DNA from: Herbiconiux ginsengi
GTDB lineage: Bacteria > Actinomycetota > Actinomycetes > Actinomycetales > Microbacteriaceae
Reading direction: 5' to 3'
Length of the DNA: 64,000 nt
Assembly: GCF_900107435.1 (NCBI RefSeq)
Contig: NZ_FNPZ01000001.1
Location: 1,584,960-1,648,959 of the forward strand
The notes under the pieces are model-generated. The model saw nothing but the letters and a program-made list of their open reading frames with translations. It was not told the DNA's origin and made no database searches. Positions 26,070 to 35,110 of the stretch are shown one piece after another (the stretch's first letter is position 1; every line of letters starts with the position of its first letter). Made by a program: the position numbers and the translations under genes.

Positions 26070-28064
26070 TCATCGAAGAGAGGACCGCAACAGTTCATAG
26101 ACCGTGTCGCTCACGGTGTCGGGTCCGCCCAGGACGACGATCTGCAGAGGGTTCAGGCGCTGGAGTTCGCGAGCCACTGCATCGGGAATCGCGTCGTTCG
26201 TCACAAGAAGGACGGGAGCGCCGTTTGCGGCAGCGGCCGGCGAACCGGAGAGGGCGTCGGGGAACACCACGCCGGAGGCTACGTACGCGACGCGACTGCT
26301 CGGAGCGAAGTTATCGGCGGAGGCGTTCGCGGAGACCTCGAACCGGTCGCGTCCCGCGATTCGAGTCGTTGGGGCGATCGCCTTCAGCTTCGCCTCCACT
26401 CCGGCGCTCACAGTATTCGTTCCTCCGAGAATGACGACCTTGACAGGTTTCAGACGTGCCAACTCGTCGACGATCACATGTGGCAGGTCGTCTTTGGTGG
26501 TGAGCAGCACGGGGCCACCACTTCGAGCCGCGATCGCAGATGCGGAGAGGGCATCGGGGAACACGGCGCCAGAGGCGAGGTAGGCGACGGGAACGCCGGG
26601 ACTGAAGGTATCGCGGGAGATGTTGGCGGAGACCGCGTATCGGTCGGCGCCCGCGAGTCGATCGACGATGGGCGCATATCGGGAGAGCGCTCGCAGAACC
26701 GCGTCGCTGATCGACGCCGTTCCGCCGAGCACCGCGATCCTCTTGGGTCTCAGACGGGCGAGCTCCGCGCCGATGGCCGTGGGAATGCTGTCGGTCGCGG
26801 TGAGCAGGACAGGCCCACCGTGGAATCCAGCTGCGGCGGATCCGGACAGGGCGTCCGCGAAAGCCCCGCCGGACGCGACATAGGCCACGTCGACTCCCGG
26901 ATCGAACTCGACTGCCGAGATGCCGGCCGACACGTCGAACCGGTCGGTGCCGCCGCGCCGCGAGAGGGAAGCCGTGCTGTCCAGGTCGACGATGGTCACC
27001 TTGCTCGAGTCGAAGGCGGGGATGAAAGCTTGGCGGTGGCTTTGGTCGATCGCCATGGAGAAGATGCTCGAGCCATAGGAGGATGCGCCCGAGTTCGGGA
27101 CGACGCGAGTGACGGTCAGCGTCCGGCTGTCGATCACGGTGATCTGGGCGTCCGTCGCGACGTAGACCTGTTGACCGGCAGGATCGACCACGGCTGCGAT
27201 CGGCTTGTCTCCGATTCCGTCCATAGGTCCCTTCGGTATGACCTTGATCACAGAATTGTCGTTGGTGTCGATGACTGACACCGTGCCGTCGCCGTAGTTC
27301 GTGATGAATGCCCTGTGGGCGAACTGGTCAACGGCGACCTGGCTCGGCTTGTTGCCGATTCCGTTCATCGGGCCGTGCGGAATGACGGCGATGACGGAAT
27401 CGCTGGTGGTGTCGATGACGGACACCGAGCCGTCGTTCTGGTTGACGGCATAGGCCCGATGCAGGGTGGCATCCACCGCGACATCGCTGACCCAGCTGCC
27501 GATCCCGTGCGCAGAATCGTGCGGGATGATTTTCGCCACGACGTTCGTCGTCATGTCGATGACGGAGACCGTTCCGTCAGCGAGATTCCCGACATAGGCA
27601 CGAGCCAGCCCCGGGTCCGTGTCCACCGAGTTCGGGCCGATTCCGATTCCGCTCTTGATGACCTTCTTCACGGTGTTGGTCGTCGTATCGATCACCGACA
27701 CGGAGTCGGACTGGTTGTTCGTCACGTACGCCTGGTGCCTCGGCGCATCGAACGCGATTGCCCGAGGGTCGTTGCCGATACTCGTCGGCCCGTTCATGAT
27801 CGTGCCGACCACTCGATTCGAACCGGTGTCGATCACGACGACTGAGCCATCGAACGAGTCCGCGACATAGGCCTGATCGGCATTGGGGTCGACGGCCATA
27901 CCGGCCAGGCGAGGATTGAAGCCTCCGGAGGAAAGGATCGGAATAGACCCCGTGACAAATGTCGACGCCGACGCCGCGTCGGGGGCAGCGATTGCGACCA
28001 GTGCGGCTGCGGCGATCACTGCCGTAAGACTCAGCACCGGGCGGTTCCAGGAAGATGACAACAT
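26070..28064 (-). CDS. YncE-type beta-propeller protein fused to cell-wall-binding repeats
   Basis: A 664-residue secreted protein with a signal peptide (about 1-34). At least seven propeller blades of about 45 residues follow (about 40-370), each with an AYVTNxxDGTVSVIDTxTNxVI core and a loop like IPHGPMNGIGNKP. Three CW_binding_2-type repeats (about 375-664) come next, starting RRGGTDRF, RLAGADRY and RIAGRDRF. It should sit on the cell wall with an exposed propeller, probably a binding scaffold; there is no catalytic motif. GC is clearly lower than its surroundings (bases 27661-27720 are 55%), which suggests transfer. TACGTT lies 6 bases before the ATG. Confidence 0.88.
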   Translation of the reverse strand: MLSSSWNRPVLSLTAVIAAAALVAIAAPDAASASTFVTGSIPILSSGGFNPRLAGMAVDPNADQAYVADSFDGSVVVIDTGSNRVVGTIMNGPTSIGNDPRAIAFDAPRHQAYVTNNQSDSVSVIDTTTNTVKKVIKSGIGIGPNSVDTDPGLARAYVGNLADGTVSVIDMTTNVVAKIIPHDSAHGIGSWVSDVAVDATLHRAYAVNQNDGSVSVIDTTSDSVIAVIPHGPMNGIGNKPSQVAVDQFAHRAFITNYGDGTVSVIDTNDNSVIKVIPKGPMDGIGDKPIAAVVDPAGQQVYVATDAQITVIDSRTLTVTRVVPNSGASSYGSSIFSMAIDQSHRQAFIPAFDSSKVTIVDLDSTASLSRRGGTDRFDVSAGISAVEFDPGVDVAYVASGGAFADALSGSAAAGFHGGPVLLTATDSIPTAIGAELARLRPKRIAVLGGTASISDAVLRALSRYAPIVDRLAGADRYAVSANISRDTFSPGVPVAYLASGAVFPDALSASAIAARSGGPVLLTTKDDLPHVIVDELARLKPVKVVILGGTNTVSAGVEAKLKAIAPTTRIAGRDRFEVSANASADNFAPSSRVAYVASGVVFPDALSGSPAAAANGAPVLLVTNDAIPDAVARELQRLNPLQIVVLGGPDTVSDTVYELLRSSLR

Positions 28065-28077
28065 CTCACTAACGTAT

Positions 28078-28103
28078 CAGGATGAACGGCCGTTCTCATC
28101 CTG
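28078..28103. promoter_or_regulatory. Palindrome just upstream of the propeller gene's -10 box
   Basis: GAACGGCCGTTC (28084-28095) is a perfect 12-base palindrome, extended by CAGGAT and (TC)ATCCTG arms. It lies immediately upstream of the TACGTT box (28071-28076), where an operator would block the polymerase. Confidence 0.5.
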
Positions 28104-28126
28104 GTCGCAGATCGACGCTGAGAAAC

Positions 28127-28156
28127 GGAGAAGGGACGATCTCTCGTCCCTTCTCC
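28127..28156 (-). terminator. Strong terminator hairpin after the 42-residue gene
   Basis: A 13-bp perfect stem (GGAGAAGGGACGA with TCGTCCCTTCTCC) around a 4-base loop, followed on the minus strand by GTTTCTC. It lies 35 bases beyond the stop of the small gene at 28191. Confidence 0.75.
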
Positions 28157-28190
28157 TTGTCGCGTCAGCTGCTGCGAACCCGCTCGACGG

Positions 28191-28319
28191 TCACTCGTCT
28201 CCTGGGATCTCGCTGTCGGTGTATTCGCCGGATTCGGGCTCGGGAACGTTGACGTCCTCAGCCTCCGTGTCGGTGTATTCGCCGTCGCGTTCGCCGCGTC
28301 GTTCGTTCTTCTCGGTCAT
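28191..28319 (-). CDS. 42-residue highly acidic protein, unknown function
   Basis: A small frame starting MTEKNERRGERDGEYTD and ending EIPGDE. An excellent ribosome site (GAGGAGG, 7 bases before the ATG) and a strong terminator after the stop argue that it is real. About a third of the residues are Asp or Glu, and the segment GEYTD(T/S)E occurs twice, about 18 residues apart. No membrane segment or cysteine is present; it is probably disordered. It lies downstream of ligD on the same strand. A function cannot be assigned. Confidence 0.72.
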   Translation of the reverse strand: MTEKNERRGERDGEYTDTEAEDVNVPEPESGEYTDSEIPGDE

Positions 28320-28421
28320 GAGATCCTCCTCGATTTCGTCGCCGTGGCTCGTGTTCGTGACGGTACCACTCGGGTGCGCGGTGGGCTAGGGGCCCGCACA
28401 TTCGTGCAGCCTGGCCTGCAG

Positions 28422-31016
28422 CTACTCCCGGCGGACGTCGGCCGGGGACTTGTCGGGGCGCCAGCCGCGCCAGGAGGGCTGGCGGAGGCGCTCGGCGCCG
28501 GGCTGGCCGCTGCCCGTCCACTCCGCGAACTCGACCTCGCCCACCAGTTTCGGCGTCACCCAGTGGGCGTCGCGCGCGTCGAGGGAGGGCACGTCGTCGA
28601 AAGGTGAGGTCTTGCGGGCGAGCTTCGCGAGCTTGGCCGTCACGGCATCCAGGTCGCTGTCGCTGAAACCCGTGCCGACGCGACCGACGTAGTGGAGCAC
28701 CCCCGAATCATCCGGAACGCCCATCAGCAACGACCCGACCTGGGCGGCACGGCGACCCTTGCCCGGGCGCCAGCCGCCGATCACGACCTCCTGCGCCAGG
28801 TGGTGTTTCAGCTTGATCCAGGTGCGGGATCGCCGTCCCACGGCGTAGGCGCCGTCGCGGCGTTTGGCCATGACACCCTCGAGGCCGAGCTGGCGGCTGG
28901 AGTCCATGGCGTGGGCGAGGTCGCCTTCGAAGGCGGGCGGCAGGTGGACCGGACCGTCGCTCTCCGGAGCGGTGTCGGCGAGGATGGCCCGGCGTTCGGT
29001 GTACTCCTTCTTCACCAGTGATGCCCCGTCGAGTTCGAGGATGTCGAAGAGCATCAGGTCGACCTTGACCTTCGCCGCCGCGGCTTCCACGTCGCGCGGC
29101 TTGCTGAGGCCCATGCGCTGCTGCAGGCGGCCGAAGCTGGGGCGGCCTCGATGATCGAGCGCCACGATCTCGCCGTCGAGCACGAGTGAACGGCCCGCGA
29201 AGATACGGGAGAGGGCATCCGTCAATTCGGGATAGCCGGCCGTGACGTCGTTGCCGTTGCGGGTGCGGAGGGTGACCGCGCCGTCGTCGATGATGACGAG
29301 GGCGCGGATGCCGTCCCATTTCATCTCGAACGCCCACTCCGCCTCGTCGTCGATGTCGGCCTCCGTGCCGAGAGTGGCGAGCATCGGGGAGAGCTTGCCG
29401 GATCGGGCCGCGAGCGACAAGCCGTGCCCCGCCTCGGCCGGCTTCGCGGATTTCGCGGTTGATTTCGTCGGTGCCGCCTTTGCCGCGCGCTTGGCCTTCG
29501 GCGCATCCGGCCCGCCCGCCTCCTTCTCCATCATCTTGTGGATCAGCCAGTTCTTACCGTTCCCACCCGATCCGGTGTGGATCAGCACGACCTTGCGCGG
29601 GTCGCCGAGACCACCCGAGGGCTGGCCGTGCAGAGTGACGATGATCTCCTCGCCGTCGCGCCACTTCTCGAGCTCGTATTCACCGAAGTCCCAGATCAAC
29701 ACGGTGCCCGCACCATATTCCCCAGCGGGTATAGACCCTTCGAAGGTGCCGTACTCCATCGGGTGGTCCTCGGTCTGCACGGCGAGGTGGTTGACCTTCG
29801 GATCGTCGGGTACGCCCTTCGGCAGCGCCCAGGAGACGAGCACGCCGTCGTGCTCGAGCCGGAAATCCCAGTGCAGCGCGCGGGCATGGTGCTCCTGGAT
29901 GACGAACGACCGTCCGTCGGAGGGCGCCGGCGCCGCCTGCGGCACCGGCTCTGGCGTCTTGGCCTGGTCGCGCTTGGAGCGGTAGGTGGAGAGGCGGTCA
30001 GAACCGCCCGTGGCTGCGGCGCGTGCAGGAGGTTCTGGATGCGCTTCCGCCTGATCGTCGGGTGCGCGATTCGAATGCCACACTCCGCCGGGCGCATCGA
30101 GGGCGCCGGGAGCCTCGGCGCTCTCGGTGAGAGGATCCTCCCGCCGCTTCATCCGCTCGAGCACCTCGTCGAGCTCCAGCTGCCGCAGGTCGCGACTCGC
30201 GAGTTCCCGCCAGGTGCGCGGCACGGCCACGGTCGGCCGGAATCGCCCGCGCAGTGAATACGGGCACACCGTGGTCTTGTTGGCGTTGTTCTGGCTCCAG
30301 TCGACGAGCACCTTGCCTACGCGCAAGGTCTTCTTCATGTCGCTGACCACGAGATCCGGATGATCGGCCTCGAGCGCTCGGGCCAGCTCGTGCGCCACGG
30401 CGGAGACCTGGTCGGAGGTCTGCTTGCCGTCGAGCGCGGCATAGAGGTGGATGCCCTTGCTCCCGCTCGTGACCGGAACCGGTTCCAGCCCCATGCCGCG
30501 CAGGATGACCCGCGCGAGCTTCGCGACCTCGACGCATTCGGGCAGACCCGTGCCCTCACCAGGGTCGAGGTCGATGACGAAGCGGTCGGGGTTCTTCCGC
30601 CGGCCGTGCGCATCCACCCGCCACTGCGGCACGTGGATCTCGAGCGCGGCGATCTGGGCGAGCCAGGCCAGCGTGGCGGCGTTGTTGACGAGCGGGTAGT
30701 CGTTCGTGTGGTCGGAGTGCTGGATGGTGACACGGCGCACCCAGTCGGGCGTGCCCTCGTCGAGGTTCTTCTGGAAGAAGACCTGACCCGGATGCTCCGC
30801 CGTGCCCACGCCATGCACCCAGCGTTTGCGCGTGGCCGGCCGGTTGCGCGCATGCGGAATGAGGAATGGAGCGATCTCGGCGTAGTAGCGGAAGACATCC
30901 GCCTTCGTCGTTCCGGTCTCGGGGTAGAGCACCTTCTCGAGGTTCGTGATGCGCAGGCGGTGCCCGCCGACGGTCACGGTCTGCTCACTCGCTGCGGAGG
31001 TCCGGGAGGCGGCCAT
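28422..31016 (-). CDS. ligD: Multifunctional end-joining ligase LigD (Pol-PE-Lig)
   Basis: This 864-residue enzyme carries out bacterial non-homologous end joining with Ku. Domain order is polymerase/primase (about 15-295, metal residues in IDLDPGEG at 148-154), 3'-phosphoesterase (about 345-495, HHARALHWDFR at 376-386, PMEYGTFEGSIPAGEYG), then ATP-dependent ligase (about 540-864, nucleotidyl Lys566 in EMKWDGIR, plus DGEIVALD and EGVMAKRRDGAY). This is the mycobacterial order; Pseudomonas LigD is arranged differently. The linkers (about 300-345 and 500-535) are low in complexity. ATG 31016 is chosen over an upstream in-frame start. ku starts only 46 bases away on the other strand. Confidence 0.95.
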   Translation of the reverse strand: MAASRTSAASEQTVTVGGHRLRITNLEKVLYPETGTTKADVFRYYAEIAPFLIPHARNRPATRKRWVHGVGTAEHPGQVFFQKNLDEGTPDWVRRVTIQHSDHTNDYPLVNNAATLAWLAQIAALEIHVPQWRVDAHGRRKNPDRFVIDLDPGEGTGLPECVEVAKLARVILRGMGLEPVPVTSGSKGIHLYAALDGKQTSDQVSAVAHELARALEADHPDLVVSDMKKTLRVGKVLVDWSQNNANKTTVCPYSLRGRFRPTVAVPRTWRELASRDLRQLELDEVLERMKRREDPLTESAEAPGALDAPGGVWHSNRAPDDQAEAHPEPPARAAATGGSDRLSTYRSKRDQAKTPEPVPQAAPAPSDGRSFVIQEHHARALHWDFRLEHDGVLVSWALPKGVPDDPKVNHLAVQTEDHPMEYGTFEGSIPAGEYGAGTVLIWDFGEYELEKWRDGEEIIVTLHGQPSGGLGDPRKVVLIHTGSGGNGKNWLIHKMMEKEAGGPDAPKAKRAAKAAPTKSTAKSAKPAEAGHGLSLAARSGKLSPMLATLGTEADIDDEAEWAFEMKWDGIRALVIIDDGAVTLRTRNGNDVTAGYPELTDALSRIFAGRSLVLDGEIVALDHRGRPSFGRLQQRMGLSKPRDVEAAAAKVKVDLMLFDILELDGASLVKKEYTERRAILADTAPESDGPVHLPPAFEGDLAHAMDSSRQLGLEGVMAKRRDGAYAVGRRSRTWIKLKHHLAQEVVIGGWRPGKGRRAAQVGSLLMGVPDDSGVLHYVGRVGTGFSDSDLDAVTAKLAKLARKTSPFDDVPSLDARDAHWVTPKLVGEVEFAEWTGSGQPGAERLRQPSWRGWRPDKSPADVRRE

Positions 31017-31062
31017 GCTCCATCCTCTACCCAAGAAGGGCCGGTGCGGGGTCTAATTGGGT

Positions 31063-31950
31063 ATGCGATCGATCTGGAAAGGCGCCATCACCTTCGGCCT
31101 CGTCAACGTGCCGGTGAAGGTGTACAGCGCGACCGAAGACCACGACATCTCGCTGCACCAGGTGCACGAGAAGGACGGCGGCCGCATCCGCTACCAGCGT
31201 CGTTGCGAGATCGACGGCAAGATCATCGACTACCAGGACATCGCGCGCGCCTATGACGACGGCGAGCGCACCGTCATCCTCACCAAAGACGACCTCGCCT
31301 CCCTGCCCGAGGAACGCAGCCGCGAGATCGAGGTGGTGGAGTTCGTGCCGAGCGACCAGATCGATCCGATCATGCTCGACAAGAGCTACTACCTCGAACC
31401 CGACTCGAAGTCGCCGAAAGCCTACGCGCTGCTGCGCAAGACGCTCGAGACCACGGATCGCACGGCGATCGTGCACTTCGCCCTGCGACAGAAGACGCGG
31501 CTCGGTGCCCTGCGGGTGCGCGGTGACGTGCTCGTGCTGCAGTCGCTGCTCTGGGATGACGAGGTGCGCGAGGCCGCGTTCCCCGCTCTCGACGAACCCA
31601 CCCGGGTCTCCTCGCAGGAGCTCGACATGGCGATGTCGCTGGTCGACCAGTTCGCCACCGACTTCGCACCCGAGAAGTTCACCGACGATTACCAGGAGCA
31701 GCTGCGCACCCTGATCGACGCGAAGCTCGCCAAGGGCGACTCGGTCGACACGGATGAGACCTTCGGGCGCGAGCCCGGCTCGGGCGACGAGGGCGGAGAG
31801 GTGCTCGACCTCATGGAGGCGCTGCGACGCTCGGTCGACAAGAGCCGTGCGGGAACGTCGTCGAGCGATCCGGAATCGACGAAGAAGGCTCCGGCCAAGA
31901 CGACGGCCGCGAAGAAGCCGGTGCCCAAGAAGGCGACCAAGGCCTCCTGA
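31063..31950 (+). CDS. ku: Ku DNA end-binding protein
   Basis: The 295-residue Ku homodimer subunit starts MRSIWKGAITFGLVNVPVKVYSATE, the family hallmark, with the beta-barrel core to about residue 250. It binds double-strand ends and recruits LigD. The last 30 residues are a Lys/Ala/Pro-rich tail (KKAPAK, then AAKKPVPKKATKAS) like the basic extensions of actinobacterial Ku that add non-specific DNA binding. TCTAAT lies 5 bases before the ATG. The gene is divergent from ligD across 46 bases, so both promoters must overlap or abut. Confidence 0.96.
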   Translation: MRSIWKGAITFGLVNVPVKVYSATEDHDISLHQVHEKDGGRIRYQRRCEIDGKIIDYQDIARAYDDGERTVILTKDDLASLPEERSREIEVVEFVPSDQIDPIMLDKSYYLEPDSKSPKAYALLRKTLETTDRTAIVHFALRQKTRLGALRVRGDVLVLQSLLWDDEVREAAFPALDEPTRVSSQELDMAMSLVDQFATDFAPEKFTDDYQEQLRTLIDAKLAKGDSVDTDETFGREPGSGDEGGEVLDLMEALRRSVDKSRAGTSSSDPESTKKAPAKTTAAKKPVPKKATKAS

Positions 31951-32030
31951 CCCATGTGGTGAGCATTGCTCAGAATATGTGAGAATATCTCCACGCGACG
32001 TCCGCTCGCGAAGAACTCGAGGAGATATCT

Positions 32031-32300
32031 GTGTCACAGTCCGCTTTGCGCACCCCGCCCACCGGAACCGATTACCCGGGCAAGATGCTCGGCATCGTCG
32101 GCCTCGTCGTCGCGATCCTGGCCAACCTGATCGGGTTGGTGATCAGTGTCATCGCCTACACGCAGTCGAAGAAGGCTGGTTACAAGAACATGCCCGCCCT
32201 GATCGGCGTCGTCGTCGGTGCGGTCTTCTTCGTGCTCACCGTGGTGATCGGCATCGTGAGTACGGTCGCCGGTCTGGCGGCGTCGGGCCTGAGCTACTAG
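32031..32300 (+). CDS. Small two-helix membrane protein (DUF4190-like)
   Basis: The 89-residue protein has two membrane helices (about 18-40 and 52-80) separated by a short KKAGYKN loop. It resembles DUF4190-type small membrane proteins of actinobacteria but is shorter. The GTG start is preceded by GGAGATAT. Upstream, at about 31968-31992, two near-direct copies of (T)GAGAATAT may belong to the promoter. Function unknown. Confidence 0.72.
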   Translation: MSQSALRTPPTGTDYPGKMLGIVGLVVAILANLIGLVISVIAYTQSKKAGYKNMPALIGVVVGAVFFVLTVVIGIVSTVAGLAASGLSY

Positions 32301-32324
32301 TCGCTCGATCGCTCGAAACGGTTC

Positions 32325-32360
32325 GGCCGGCGTGACCGCGACGGATCGGTCACGCCGGCC
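32325..32360. terminator. Strong bidirectional terminator hairpin
   Basis: A 14-bp perfect stem (GGCCGGCGTGACCG with CGGTCACGCCGGCC) around an 8-base loop, in the 71-base gap between two converging genes. Flanking T-runs are absent, as is common in high-GC genomes. Confidence 0.7.
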
Positions 32361-32371
32361 GGACGTGGATG

Positions 32372-33757
32372 TCACAACTCGGGATCTCGCACGATCAGGG
32401 TCAGCGTGGCCGTGGCGAGATGGATGCCCGTCTGGCTCGCGACGATCGTGACGTGGTACGTGCCCGGCGCGGCCGTGATCGTGCCCTGGAGGATGCCTGT
32501 CGCCGGATCGATCGAGAGCCCGGTGGGCAGCGACTCGCCCTTCGGCGCCGTGATCTCGAAGGTGGGGCTCGCGATGCCGACGGTGTGGATGGCGGCCGAG
32601 TAGGCCGACCCCTGGTAGGCATCGGGAAGGGCGGTGGTCGTGATGGCGGGCGACATCGTGCCCACGCCGCTCAGCGCGGTCACCGTGCCGTCGGCCGTGT
32701 TCGCCACGAAGGAGTCGCCGCTGCCCTGCTCGACCGCGACCGCGGACGGACCGGCACCGATGCCCTGGCCGGCGCCCAGCACGGCCACGCGGGTGTAGTC
32801 GTCGGCGTTGAGCACCGTCACCGTGTCGTCGCCCGAGTTCGCAACGTAGACGCGTCGGCGCGCCTCGTCGACGGCGACCGCCGAAGGTGCGTCGCCGATG
32901 CCGTACGCCGAGCCCAGCAGTCGATCGGCGGCGAGGGTGCCGGTATCGATGACCGTCACCGTGTCGTCTCCGGCGTTGGTGACGAAGACGTGGTGCTTCT
33001 TCGTGTCGACCGCGACGCCTCGCGGACCGTGGCCCACCGCGGAACTCAGGTCGTTCAAGACGCGCGTGACTTTGAACACCCTGGTGTCGACGACCGAGAC
33101 CGTGTCGTCGCCAGAGTTGGCTACGAACGCCCGGTTGAGGGCGCCGTCGACAGCGACACCGGCGGGCCCGCGGCCTATGCCGCGTACGAGGTCGAACGTG
33201 ATGATCGTGATCACGCTGTCAGTGGTCGTGTCCACGACCGCCACCTGCCCGTCGCTGTATTCCGTGACATAGGCGCGATTCCGCGCTTCGTCGACGGCGA
33301 CGCCGAGCGGCTCGTGCCCGATGCCGGAGTGCGGGTTGTAGGCGATCACCGAGATCACAGTGGCTGTCGACGTGTCGATCACCGAGACCGTGTTGCTGTC
33401 TTTGTTCGCCACATAGGCGCGGTGCTTCTTCTGGTCGATGGCGATGCCGGCGGGGCCGTCGCCGATGCCGTTCACGAGGTCGTGCGGGATGACACCGACC
33501 ACGGTGTTCGCCTCCGTGTCGATCACCGACACGGTGCCGTCGCCCGAGTTCGTGACGAAGGCGCGGTCGAGGCTCTGATCGATGGCGATGCCCGCCGGAG
33601 CGGCGCCGATGCCGGCCGTCGAGTCATGAGGGATCACGGTGGAGGAGGGGTCGGCGCTCGCGGCGAGCGGTGCGGCGACCAGTGTGAGCGCTCCGGCTGC
33701 GGCGACCGCGCTGAGGAGTGCCCGTTGGCGGACATGAGAGATGCTCGATTTATGCAT
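32372..33757 (-). CDS. Secreted YncE-type beta-propeller protein with Ig-like C-terminus
   Basis: The 461-residue secreted protein has a signal peptide (about 1-36). About seven propeller blades (40-370) share the core RAFVTNSGDGTVSVIDTEANTVVGVIPHD. A C-terminal putative-Ig (He_PIG) domain (about 375-461) has the ATGILQGTITAAPGTYHVTI signature. It is a paralogue of the 26070-28064 protein, which carries cell-wall-binding repeats instead of the Ig domain. The propeller probably binds a ligand outside the cell; no enzyme motif is seen. TACGGT lies 5 bases before the ATG. GC is close to that of the neighbours. Confidence 0.87.
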   Translation of the reverse strand: MHKSSISHVRQRALLSAVAAAGALTLVAAPLAASADPSSTVIPHDSTAGIGAAPAGIAIDQSLDRAFVTNSGDGTVSVIDTEANTVVGVIPHDLVNGIGDGPAGIAIDQKKHRAYVANKDSNTVSVIDTSTATVISVIAYNPHSGIGHEPLGVAVDEARNRAYVTEYSDGQVAVVDTTTDSVITIITFDLVRGIGRGPAGVAVDGALNRAFVANSGDDTVSVVDTRVFKVTRVLNDLSSAVGHGPRGVAVDTKKHHVFVTNAGDDTVTVIDTGTLAADRLLGSAYGIGDAPSAVAVDEARRRVYVANSGDDTVTVLNADDYTRVAVLGAGQGIGAGPSAVAVEQGSGDSFVANTADGTVTALSGVGTMSPAITTTALPDAYQGSAYSAAIHTVGIASPTFEITAPKGESLPTGLSIDPATGILQGTITAAPGTYHVTIVASQTGIHLATATLTLIVRDPEL

Positions 33758-33796
33758 GCGTCACCGTAACATCGGGTGCCGACGTTGCGCAAAGGG

Positions 33797-35110
33797 TTAT
33801 TTCGACAAGCCCCAGCGTGGGTAGAGCACCGCGAAGGCGTGGTCGAAGCCGTACTCGATGGTGGCCGACTCGTGACCGGTGCCGGGCGAGACGAACAGGT
33901 GCGCATCCATTCCCGCCGCCGATGCCGCGGCGTACAGGGTGCGCGACGCGGTGAGGTACGGCTCGTCGTCCGATCCGTCGGCGAAGATCGCGACGGTCTC
34001 GGAATACAGGGCCGCGATGGCAGGATCGGCGGCACCAGCCTCCAGCACGGTGAGCGGCTTGGCCGCGTCGTAGGCGTCCTGGTCGCCACCGAAGCCGTCT
34101 TCGAGCGTTTCGGAATCCCCGCCGAGATCGGGTTCGAGCTCACCCGAGATGTCGATCACGTTGCCCCAGACTGCCGGGAACTGGGCCGCCGATTTGATGG
34201 CGCACTCGCCGCCGTTCGAGAAGCCCGCGATGGTCCAGAACTCTCGCCCCGGCAGAACGTTGAAGGTCGAGGCGATGAAGTCTGGCACATCGTGATTGAC
34301 ATACGTCTGTGCATCGCCCTGATAGCCGTCGACGCAGAGCGGGTTGTTGCCCGAGCTGCCGCCGAGGTGGTCGACCGAGACCACGATCGGCGCGAGGCCG
34401 TCATGGGTCGCGGCGAACCGGTCGAGGCTCGCCCCGATGTCGGCCACGTCGGGCGCGCCCGGCTGCCCGCTGAGGAACACGACGACCGGCAGGGCCGGCG
34501 CATCCGGCAGCTGTGCGGCGGGCGGCAGATAGACGATGGCATCGCGGGGAGAGAACGCGGGGTCGGAGGCCGGGATCTCGATCGACCCGTGGACGCTGTG
34601 CGCCGGCATCGAGGCCGGCGGGGTCCACGACGCGGAGAGCGGACCGGGCGGATTGGTGGAGTGCGGTGCCAGTGCGCTCACGTCGAGCGGCGTCTCGATC
34701 GAGATGTCGAACAGATCGCCCAGGTTCTTCAGCACCCCGAAGTCGGCTGAGATGCCGAGCGTCGCCGTCCAGGCGAAGAGCCCGACGCCGAACACCGCCA
34801 CTACCTTGCGCCACCAGCGCGAGCGCCACAGGTTGGCGATGGCGAGGGCGACGGATGCGCCGGCCGCCACGATCCAGAGCCTCGCCGCGACGGTCATCGG
34901 CGAGTTGAACACGTCGAGCACGTCTTGCACGATGAAGGTGGCCAGCAGGGCGAGCAGGATGCCGCCACCCAGCGCTGTCGCGGCGGTGACGATCCAACGG
35001 CGCGTCGGCCGGCGCAGCAGCAGGAACGCGAACACGAGGATCGCGAGCGCGTAGGTTCCCCAGAGGAACGCGCCGTCGACGATGCGGATCGACAGGAACC
35101 AGTCCGTCAT
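33797..35110 (-). CDS. Membrane-anchored esterase (alpha/beta hydrolase)
   Basis: The 437-residue protein has four N-terminal membrane helices (about 12-150), then an extracytoplasmic esterase-D/antigen-85-like domain. That domain shows VVVFLSGQPGAPD, ATHDGLAPIVVSVDHLG, nucleophile elbow AGFSNGGECAIK (Ser), an Asp/Glu in the VLEAG-D region, and His in SPGTGHESATIEY. This layout matches actinobacterial membrane esterases related to mycolyltransferases and enterochelin esterases. It may act on cell-envelope or extracellular esters. It overlaps the preceding gene's stop by 4 bases and is coupled to it. Confidence 0.82.
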   Translation of the reverse strand: MTDWFLSIRIVDGAFLWGTYALAILVFAFLLLRRPTRRWIVTAATALGGGILLALLATFIVQDVLDVFNSPMTVAARLWIVAAGASVALAIANLWRSRWWRKVVAVFGVGLFAWTATLGISADFGVLKNLGDLFDISIETPLDVSALAPHSTNPPGPLSASWTPPASMPAHSVHGSIEIPASDPAFSPRDAIVYLPPAAQLPDAPALPVVVFLSGQPGAPDVADIGASLDRFAATHDGLAPIVVSVDHLGGSSGNNPLCVDGYQGDAQTYVNHDVPDFIASTFNVLPGREFWTIAGFSNGGECAIKSAAQFPAVWGNVIDISGELEPDLGGDSETLEDGFGGDQDAYDAAKPLTVLEAGAADPAIAALYSETVAIFADGSDDEPYLTASRTLYAAASAAGMDAHLFVSPGTGHESATIEYGFDHAFAVLYPRWGLSK

